A stretch of 12,606 bases of DNA, taken from Candidatus Microgenomates bacterium. Its GTDB lineage: Bacteria > Patescibacteriota > Microgenomatia > UBA1406 > GWC2-37-13. A model generated the notes under the pieces. That model had not been told where the DNA came from. It saw only the letters and a program-made list of their open reading frames with translations, and made no database searches. A program made the translations under genes and the position numbers. The number at the start of each line of letters is the position of its first letter. The stretch's first letter is position 1. This document shows, one piece after another, positions 5,058 to 10,478 of this stretch. Where the stretch lies: positions 1 through 12,606 of the forward strand of contig JACOTV010000086.1 in assembly GCA_016178125.1 (NCBI GenBank), read 5' to 3'.

Positions 5058-5741
5058 TTACTTCTCTGAAAAGAAGCTCCCCACGCATGTAGCATCGCCG
5101 AGCTCGGTTATGAGGTTTCCCCCCACGTTGGCCTTGCCGTTTTCCCAGCGCTTGAGCATGGCGGTTATATGCGCAGAATTTTCGAACTGACACTGCCCCG
5201 TTCTATCTTCCCCCACCTCGCCCGTAAACGCGAGGACGCATGACCCGTCGCTTCCACGGGACATATCAACGAGGGCGGTTTTAACGGCATTGTTTGAGGC
5301 GAACCGGCGCACGAGGGTCATACGCGCCGGTTCGCACGTTAACGCCTCCTGCGCGAAGCAGCTCAGCGTTTTGCCCTCTATGGTGTATGTTCCATTTGAA
5401 TTAATTGTCATGTCTGCCGTTTTACAGTTCGTGGGCTCGTTCTGGGCTGTAGGGATGTCTTCTTGAGGCGGAATCGTGGTTTTTGTCCCGGGGGGCCAAA
5501 TCGCTTTGAAGCCAAAAACCACGCCTACGATTCCGACGCAAATAAGGATCCCGATGAGTATCCATTTGGGTGAACGTTTGGGCATGTCGGCGGCTAAGGG
5601 ATCGCGTCCGGCCAAACGGAGGCCATCATTAATTTGGGTTAAGGTGTACCCTTCCTGAAGTAGCGGCTGAGTGATTTCGGCAGTTGTTTTGTTATTTTGT
5701 ACACCGTGTTTTAGCTTTACAAGAAGTTCTTCGTTTTGCAC
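5058..5741 (-). CDS. Unknown membrane-anchored Cys-rich protein, 227 aa (GTG start)
   Basis: I do not recognise the family. Residues 1-57 form a charged, helical cytoplasmic part (ITQPLLQEGYTLTQINDGLRLAG resembles small helical modules seen near the N-terminus of other CPR membrane proteins). A single membrane segment follows at about 59-82 (WILIGILICVGIVGVVFGF). After a Pro-rich linker (83-103) comes an outside domain of about 125 residues with six Cys (106, 128, 136, 168, 184, 219), enough for three disulphides. The start is GTG, chosen because it follows a promoter by 6 bases and no upstream in-frame ATG exists. It lies between htrA and the TrpR-like gene. A secreted or surface role is inference from topology only. 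Confidence 0.75.
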   Translation of the reverse strand: MQNEELLVKLKHGVQNNKTTAEITQPLLQEGYTLTQINDGLRLAGRDPLAADMPKRSPKWILIGILICVGIVGVVFGFKAIWPPGTKTTIPPQEDIPTAQNEPTNCKTADMTINSNGTYTIEGKTLSCFAQEALTCEPARMTLVRRFASNNAVKTALVDMSRGSDGSCVLAFTGEVGEDRTGQCQFENSAHITAMLKRWENGKANVGGNLITELGDATCVGSFFSEK

Positions 5742-5747
5742 CTTATT

Positions 5748-5776
5748 AGTATCGCGGCCACGGTGGGCTTTTGCAA
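5748..5776 (-). promoter_or_regulatory. Leaderless promoter of the Cys-rich protein gene
   Basis: On the minus strand TTGCAA (5771-5776), a 17-bp spacer and GATACT (5748-5753) stand 6 bases before the GTG at 5741. The -10 is imperfect (4/6) but has the same spacing to the start codon as its neighbours. Confidence 0.4.
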
Positions 5777-5779
5777 GTA

Positions 5780-6928
5780 TTACGGCGAGGCGACCAAGGT
5801 GATAGTGAGGTCTTTGATCTCACCGTTTCGCCAGACCTTGAGTTTTACCTGGTCGCCTACCTTATGTTCGTTAATAAGCTTGGTAAGGGTCTGCTGATCG
5901 GTTCCTTTTATTTTGGTTCCTGAAAACTCGGTGATGATATCTTCGACCTGGAGTCCTGCTTTTTGTGCTGGTGAATCTTCGACTACTTCGATTATATAGG
6001 CGCCTTCGGCGAGTTCGTTTACGACCGCAGTCTGTCGGTCAATAATTTTGTATCGAACCCCAATATATGGTTTTTCAAAGGTACCGCCGCGTTTATTAAA
6101 TCCATCTATGAGGTCATGAACTATTGCTACCGGGATTGCAAACCCTATGTTTTGCCCCTCGGCAGATACTGCCGTGTTAACTCCAATTACCTCGCCAACC
6201 GAGTTAAGAAGCGGCCCCCCCGAGTTACCCGGGCTTATAGCCGCGTCGGTTTGAATAATATTGTCGAGTTTTTCCACAAATCCTTCATAGGGGGAACCCG
6301 CGGTTATTCCCCGACCGAGCCCCGACACAATACCCGTAGTTACCGAATTGGTAAATTCACCAAGTGGGGTGCCGATTGCGATCGCGATTTGTCCCAATTT
6401 GAGTTTCGAAGAATCGCCCAAGGGAAGCGGCTTAAGGCCCGTGGCATTTATTTTTAGAATCGCCAGGTCGTTGAGCGGATCACGGTATATTTTTTCGACG
6501 TTGTATTTTTTCTCATCGTTTGCGAGAACTGTGTAGGTAGCGTCTGTCTCTGAGACGACATGTTTATTGGTTATGATGAGTCCGTCAGACGTTGCGACAA
6601 ATCCGCTTCCTATGTTTTGTTTGATTTCCTGCTGAGTGCCCGGTGTGCGGCGAAACGGTGCAAACGGATTTGAAGGGTCCAGTGAGAACGTATCACGGGT
6701 ACGCGTGGTCATGTTTATCCCAACAGTAACCACCGATGGCAGTGACTTTTCAACGACGTGAGTAACTGCCGATTCTTCGCTGAGAATGGTCTGTTTTTCG
6801 CTGGTTTTTGAACCTAGTTGGGGAAACTGAAGTCCCGACGTCCCGCTTTGTGGCGGAAATAACCGGGCGGTCCGACCTATGGCGTATATTATGACGACGA
6901 TTATAAGAAGGGTAAGAAGTTTTCTCAT
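5780..6928 (-). CDS. htrA: HtrA/DegP-type serine protease with one PDZ domain
   Basis: An ATP-independent protease that deals with misfolded proteins outside the cytoplasm. Residues 1-24 form an uncleaved signal anchor (LLTLLIIVVIIYAIG). The trypsin-like domain (about 53-275) has the full catalytic triad: H123 in NKHVV, D154 in NDLAILKI and S236 in GNSGGPL. It also has the oxyanion and pocket pattern IGFAIP (261-266). A single PDZ domain follows (about 286-378, with DSPAQKAGLQVEDII). The length of 382 is usual for one-PDZ members. The flexible segment at 71-105 (FSLDPSNPFAPF) fits the LA loop region. An extended -10 box lies 6 bases before the ATG. It sits just downstream of the Ctp homologue, another PDZ protein. 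Confidence 0.95.
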   Translation of the reverse strand: MRKLLTLLIIVVIIYAIGRTARLFPPQSGTSGLQFPQLGSKTSEKQTILSEESAVTHVVEKSLPSVVTVGINMTTRTRDTFSLDPSNPFAPFRRTPGTQQEIKQNIGSGFVATSDGLIITNKHVVSETDATYTVLANDEKKYNVEKIYRDPLNDLAILKINATGLKPLPLGDSSKLKLGQIAIAIGTPLGEFTNSVTTGIVSGLGRGITAGSPYEGFVEKLDNIIQTDAAISPGNSGGPLLNSVGEVIGVNTAVSAEGQNIGFAIPVAIVHDLIDGFNKRGGTFEKPYIGVRYKIIDRQTAVVNELAEGAYIIEVVEDSPAQKAGLQVEDIITEFSGTKIKGTDQQTLTKLINEHKVGDQVKLKVWRNGEIKDLTITLVASP

Positions 6929-6934
6929 ACCTGG

Positions 6935-6943
6935 ATTATAGCA
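6935..6943 (-). promoter_or_regulatory. Extended -10, leaderless promoter of htrA
   Basis: The minus strand reads TGCTATAAT (TATAAT at 6935-6940), then 6 bases, then the htrA ATG. The expected start site is the A of AUG. Confidence 0.65.
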
Positions 6944-6976
6944 AGGGTCACCTGAATTTTCCCTGAATAATTGCTA

Positions 6977-8053
6977 TTATTTTGTTGCCAATTCGATTGC
7001 TTTTTGCATCTGTAGATCGCTTGCTTTAAGCTCTTCGGCGGTTGGGGTATTATTGGCATCGGGCTCAAGCGCCTTGTTTTCGACCTTGACCGCGGGCTCG
7101 ATACCTTTGCCGTTTATCCATTCGCCGCCAGGGAGAATCCATTTGGCGACGGTTACATGTAAGCCGGCGCCGCCTTTTAGGTCGAGGGCTTCTTGTACTG
7201 ACCCTTTCCCGAATGACTTTTCACCGATTAATGTGCCAGGGAGAAACTCTGAAGATAGGTATACGGCGCTATCTAAGAATCCACCTGGATTACCGCGCAA
7301 GTCTACGACGAGTCCTTTAATGGCTTTATTGTCGTATTTTTGCGAAACGTCTTCTACTGCTTTATCCCATTCGTCGTTGGTGTTTTCGCTGAACTGGTTC
7401 ACTTTAATAATTGCTGCGTTATCTTGGTAACTTAGCTCCACCGAATCGACGTGAATTTGGTCCCGCATGATCTTGACGGTGAATTCCTTCGTGCCTCGTG
7501 TAAGGGTCAGTGAAACACTGGTGCCTTTGGTGCCGCGTATTTTTGAAACCGCCTGAACGAGTGTCCAGTCTTTGGTCGACTTACCGTCGACTTTGGTAAT
7601 GTAATCGCCGGACACGATACCCGCTTTTTCAGCCGGTGAATTCTTAAGTGGCGCAATGACCACTATGTGGTTATTTTTTAGTCCTAGTTGAGCGCCGATT
7701 CCCTCAAATCGTCCGCCAAGGTCGTCTTTTGCATCCTTGTTTTCCTCGGGAGTTAGAAAGAAGGTATATGGATCGCCAACTGAAGCTATGAGGCCTTTAA
7801 TGCTTCCATAGAATTCTTTTTTTGAGTCGAGTTTTGTACGATCTACATACTTTTCGTTCAGCGTTTGCACGGCTTCATCAAACAGTGCGCCGTCAAAATA
7901 CTTGAGCTGACCGCCCGAATTAATTTGTGAGGCTTGTATACTATTTGCGGCAGAAGGCCCCTTCATTTGGCCCAGTTTATAGCCGCCTCCAAACAAGGCC
8001 AAGGCGATTCCTACACCCAACAAAACAGTAGTGAGATTATTTTTCTGTTCCAT
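6977..8053 (-). CDS. C-terminal processing peptidase homologue lacking the catalytic serine segment
   Basis: S41-family tail-specific proteases (Ctp/Tsp) cut proteins near their C-termini outside the cytoplasm, using a Ser-Lys dyad. This 358-residue protein has a signal anchor (residues 8-26), the usual helical lead-in (AVQTLNEKYVDR, SVGDPYTFF), a PDZ domain (about 113-196, GGRFEGIGAQLG and NSPAEKAGIVSGD), DLRGNPGG (251-258) and EKSFGKGSVQ (278-287) that carries the dyad Lys. In the family about 55-60 further residues, including the SASASE motif with the nucleophilic Ser, lie between these last two motifs. Here FLPG joins straight to TLIGEKSFGKG. The frame is kept and the C-terminal domain (TVAKWILPGGEWINGKGIEP) is normal. 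It starts 9 bases after the preceding gene, with no SD or promoter of its own. It is a likely pseudo-enzyme unless the sequence has an assembly gap. Confidence 0.88.
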   Translation of the reverse strand: MEQKNNLTTVLLGVGIALALFGGGYKLGQMKGPSAANSIQASQINSGGQLKYFDGALFDEAVQTLNEKYVDRTKLDSKKEFYGSIKGLIASVGDPYTFFLTPEENKDAKDDLGGRFEGIGAQLGLKNNHIVVIAPLKNSPAEKAGIVSGDYITKVDGKSTKDWTLVQAVSKIRGTKGTSVSLTLTRGTKEFTVKIMRDQIHVDSVELSYQDNAAIIKVNQFSENTNDEWDKAVEDVSQKYDNKAIKGLVVDLRGNPGGFLDSAVYLSSEFLPGTLIGEKSFGKGSVQEALDLKGGAGLHVTVAKWILPGGEWINGKGIEPAVKVENKALEPDANNTPTAEELKASDLQMQKAIELATK

Positions 8054-8062
8054 AAGCGCGCG

Positions 8063-8791
8063 TTACTCGTAAAGGTACATTGTATTATGCTGCGTATCGA
8101 CAATGCAATACGGAAGCTTACTTTTCGCTATTTCTTCCCAGTCGGACACGTTTTTAAGGCGTGCACAGTTGTGGGGAGTGTTTTCGGCGATCTCGTGAAG
8201 TGTTATGGTGCCTGCTTCATCGAGGACTTCGAGTCGTACCGCCTCAACGGGTGAAATTGCCTTAGTGATTATTACGTTTCCTGCGACATCGTCGTGGGTA
8301 AGTGTCGAGAGCGGAATCGAATCTTCGACGATCATGGTTTTGCCACCAAAGTCCATTGATACTTCTTTGAGTGGATATTCTTTGAATTTGTTTACCCGTA
8401 AGGTAATCATATTTGACTCGATGCTTTCTATAGTTCCTTTAAAGTGCGAATACGTCACTTCGGCGCTTTCAGAATACGTTTCTACAACCAATGTGCCATC
8501 TTGATGATTGATTTCTTTGATAATCCCCTCGTATTCGCTGACAAATTTCTTCATACCGAACATTGTTTTCTTTTCTGCCAACGTTTCATGCTTTTTAATA
8601 GGTTCCCCTACAACTTTGTGAAGATGCATGAAAATTGACTTCGGAGGGATTCCCAAGTGATCGCTTAGGGCAATAGTGTCTTGCTGACTAAACGTTTTCT
8701 TTGTAAGAGGCGTATCAAAGTCTACGGTATCCCCCGGCTTCATAAGAATGGGACTATGTGTTTTTACGTGAAACGTAATGGAGTCTGACAT
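8063..8791 (-). CDS. Unknown 242-aa protein with a lipoyl/barrel-sandwich-like segment
   Basis: I do not recognise the full-length family. Residues 55-101 (HLHKVVGEPIKKHETLAEKK, then a KKFVSEYEGIIKEINHQDGTLVVET pattern) look like a barrel-sandwich hybrid, the fold of biotinyl/lipoyl domains and of the RnfC N-terminus, where a VGExVxKGExLA turn pairs with a later SxxxGxIxEI strand. No biotinylated or lipoylated Lys motif is visible. The rest is beta-rich and soluble, with no signal peptide. Two Cys near the C-terminus (HNCARL, PYCIVD) could be a metal or redox pair. It heads a two-gene unit with the Ctp homologue, 9 bases downstream, so a shared envelope-related role is possible but unproven. 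Confidence 0.75.
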   Translation of the reverse strand: MSDSITFHVKTHSPILMKPGDTVDFDTPLTKKTFSQQDTIALSDHLGIPPKSIFMHLHKVVGEPIKKHETLAEKKTMFGMKKFVSEYEGIIKEINHQDGTLVVETYSESAEVTYSHFKGTIESIESNMITLRVNKFKEYPLKEVSMDFGGKTMIVEDSIPLSTLTHDDVAGNVIITKAISPVEAVRLEVLDEAGTITLHEIAENTPHNCARLKNVSDWEEIAKSKLPYCIVDTQHNTMYLYE

Positions 8792-8797
8792 GGAATC

Positions 8798-8803
8798 ATT
8801 ATA
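8798..8803 (-). promoter_or_regulatory. Leaderless promoter of the 242-aa protein / ctp unit
   Basis: A perfect TATAAT on the minus strand is followed by 6 bases and the ATG at 8791. No convincing -35 box lies 16-18 bp upstream. This is the same geometry as htrA and the 234-aa gene. Confidence 0.6.
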
Positions 8804-8870
8804 CAGAAACGAGAGACGTTTAGGTTTTATTTTGACAAAGGAAGTAAATCGGGGGCATCAGGTTCACGTG

Positions 8871-9380
8871 TCAGCTTGAGTGATGCCACATGCGCTGCAA
8901 AAGTCGGTGATGTACAAAGGGGTTATCGGGGAGTATATTGAGTGCGCCGACTGGATGACTGATTATAAGATCAAAGCCACTTTTATTCTGATCTAATATC
9001 CATGTTTCGAGTTGTTTCCAGGGAGCTTTGCGCAATATATCACCTTCAATAAGATCGATTCCTGCAAAATCTTGTACATCTTTATCCTTTTTAGAGCGTG
9101 CGTCCGTTAATGCAAGAGCAGCGCCGGCATCAACGTTTGCATGAACGAGGATTTGCCCGTAACCCATCAGATCAAGCCCATGAATGGTGTCCTTTCGATC
9201 GCGAAGCGTTTGCACAACACCCGCGAGGGATTGTCCTCCGAGCACTCCTTCAAAATCGAAATCAAAATCCCCCATGTCGCCGTGGTGCACGGGCCATGAT
9301 TCTCCTTCGCGCAAGAGCGTGTGTATTTTACATCGGGAATCCAATCGTTGACCACGGAGAGACTCTAGTGCGAGCGACAT
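8871..9380 (-). CDS. Class I methyltransferase-like protein, C-terminally truncated
   Basis: The 169-residue frame resembles a SAM-dependent Rossmann-fold methyltransferase: IHGLDLMGYGQ (67-76) fits motif I in a degenerate form, ALTDAR (90-95) the end of strand 2, LIEGDIL (110-116) the post-strand-3 acidic site, and FDLIISHP (136-143) motif IV. The first 60 residues (with GDFDFDFEGVLGGQSLAG) precede the core. The frame then stops soon after HHRLLQRMW, where a complete enzyme would have strands 5-7 (roughly 40 or more extra residues). So the C-terminal part of the fold is missing. It follows rpsR by 15 bases with no SD or promoter. It may be a decayed gene or a frameshift; a weak alternative frame continues to 8827. 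Activity is doubtful. Confidence 0.6.
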   Translation of the reverse strand: MSLALESLRGQRLDSRCKIHTLLREGESWPVHHGDMGDFDFDFEGVLGGQSLAGVVQTLRDRKDTIHGLDLMGYGQILVHANVDAGAALALTDARSKKDKDVQDFAGIDLIEGDILRKAPWKQLETWILDQNKSGFDLIISHPVGALNILPDNPFVHHRLLQRMWHHSS

Positions 9381-9395
9381 ACTTTGAAGAAGTAA

Positions 9396-9602
9396 TTATT
9401 TAAGTCCCTGATATGAGATGTACGGAAGAAGAGCCAAGTACTGTGCGTACTTGATTTGTTTGGTGAGGCGGCGCTGGTGCTTAGCACAGACCCCTGTTTT
9501 CACACGACCCAAGATTTTCTTACGGGGCGAGATGAACTTCTCGAGATTTTCTAATTCACGGAAGTTGGGGGTTGTCTTGTATTGGCAAAAAAAGCATTTC
9601 AT
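9396..9602 (-). CDS. rpsR: 30S ribosomal protein S18
   Basis: A small-subunit protein that pairs with S6. The 68 residues match S18: KCFFC at the N-terminus, then NFRELENLEKFISPRKKILGR and TGVCAKHQRRLTKQIKYAQYLALLPY. The pattern C3-x-x-C6 with C39 and H42 suggests a zinc-binding (C+) form. It is third in the classical rpsF-ssb-rpsR order, but it also has its own extended -10 box 8 bases before the ATG. The gap to ssb is only 14 bases. Confidence 0.97.
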   Translation of the reverse strand: MKCFFCQYKTTPNFRELENLEKFISPRKKILGRVKTGVCAKHQRRLTKQIKYAQYLALLPYISYQGLK

Positions 9603-9610
9603 AAGGGTAT

Positions 9611-9619
9611 ATTATATCA
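9611..9619 (-). promoter_or_regulatory. Extended -10 promoter of rpsR overlapping the ssb stop
   Basis: The minus strand reads TGATATAAT (TATAAT at 9611-9616), 8 bases before the rpsR ATG. The TGA of the extension (9617-9619) is the ssb stop codon, so one trinucleotide may serve both purposes. It may add rpsR transcription on top of the rpsF-ssb-rpsR transcript. Confidence 0.5.
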
Positions 9620-10090
9620 GAACGGAATGTCACTCGGCTTGATAGTTTCGTCTGAGGCTGGTTCCTCGGTAGGTGTGTCGTCGATTGAGGGGGTTGCTTC
9701 GTGGGCAACCGGCGCGTTATCGTGACCTTCTGCTGCGTGCTCTCCGTCGGTGCGTTTTGAGTCAAGAAGGATGAAATCGTCGAGAATAATTTCGGTGATG
9801 CTGCGTTGCTGACCTGCTTTATCGGTGTAGTTACGGTAGGTAATACGACCTTCCATGTAGATTTTGCGGCCTTTAACCAGTAATTTGCCACAGAGTTCGG
9901 CGAGCTTGTTCCACGCGGTCACGCGGTGATACTGGACATCTTCTTTGGTTTGCCCCTCGGCCGTGGTCCAGGTACGATTAGTGGCTACACCAAAGGTGCA
10001 TACGGCGGCTCCTGTGGGGGTGTATTTCAGTTCAGGATCACGAGTGAGATTTCCGAGGAGGATGACTTTATTGATTGAACGGCTAGCCAT
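9617..10090 (-). CDS. ssb: Single-stranded DNA-binding protein
   Basis: SSB coats single-stranded DNA in replication and repair. The OB-fold (about 1-112) begins with the standard SINKVILLGNLTRDPELKYT and includes VQYHRVTAWNKLAE and GRKIYMEGRITYRNY. A Glu/Asp/Pro-rich disordered linker follows (about 113-150), and the chain ends with SDIPF, the acidic tip that recruits partner proteins. At 157 residues it is a normal length. It lies 32 bases after rpsF and is presumably co-transcribed. No SD is seen. Confidence 0.97.
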   Translation of the reverse strand: MASRSINKVILLGNLTRDPELKYTPTGAAVCTFGVATNRTWTTAEGQTKEDVQYHRVTAWNKLAELCGKLLVKGRKIYMEGRITYRNYTDKAGQQRSITEIILDDFILLDSKRTDGEHAAEGHDNAPVAHEATPSIDDTPTEEPASDETIKPSDIPF

Positions 10091-10122
10091 GTATTAAAAA
10101 ACGAACTGTGAATTAACGGATC

Positions 10123-10392
10123 TTAGTCTTCTTTAGTTAGTAATAAATACCTGATGAGGTTGTCTTCAAAGCCGAGCTTCTTTTTGAATTCGGTCATGCG
10201 CGTGACCGGCATGGTGAGTGTCCATTCATAGTAATCGGCTGATTCGATCTTGTTGATGGGGTACGCGAGTGTCTTGGTACCCATCTGTTTTTCCTCGTTA
10301 ACAGAGCCTTCGAGCGAGGAAATGAGTTCTTTTAATCGGTTAAGTTCTTCCTGTTGGTTGGTCAGGAAAATAAAATTGTATGTGCTTGTCAT
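10123..10392 (-). CDS. rpsF: 30S ribosomal protein S6
   Basis: S6 binds S18 and 16S rRNA on the platform. The 89-residue protein has the ferredoxin-like S6 layout: YNFIFLTNQQEELNRLKELI, then GTKTLAYPINKIESADYYEWTLTM and IRYLLLTKED. It is slightly shorter than the 95-100 residues usual for the family, mainly at the C-terminal tail. It is first in rpsF-ssb-rpsR. An AGGA stretch about 9 bases before the ATG is a weak SD candidate. Confidence 0.95.
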   Translation of the reverse strand: MTSTYNFIFLTNQQEELNRLKELISSLEGSVNEEKQMGTKTLAYPINKIESADYYEWTLTMPVTRMTEFKKKLGFEDNLIRYLLLTKED

Positions 10393-10478
10393 GGTTTTCG
10401 TTCCTATATAATAATTGGTACGAGCCTAAAAATCAAGGCGAAACAAGGATCTATGCCTTAAAGTGTGCCGAGTGAAAT
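10393..10478. promoter_or_regulatory. Divergent promoter region between rpsF and the glycosyltransferase gene
   Basis: This 86-bp gap is the only divergent junction in the window. For rpsF the minus strand offers TTGATT (10431-10436), a 17-bp spacer and TATTAT (10408-10413), with 15 bases to the ATG. For the plus-strand gene TATAAT (10407-10412) with TTGTCA (10386-10391) is a candidate, but its 15-bp spacer is short. The two -10 boxes overlap almost entirely, so the two directions may compete for polymerase. Confidence 0.45.

Noticed and set aside
6966..6978. AATAAT/ATTATT inverted repeat at the end of the Ctp homologue gene
   Set aside because: A 6-bp AT-only stem overlapping the stop codon with no T-run is too weak to call a terminator.
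7053..7430. 125-codon plus-strand open frame
   Set aside because: It is antisense to the Ctp homologue, whose family motifs are clear in the minus frame.
8832..8837. Perfect TTGACA on the plus strand
   Set aside because: No -10 box at 15-19 bp downstream and no plus-strand gene follows, so it is not a supported promoter.
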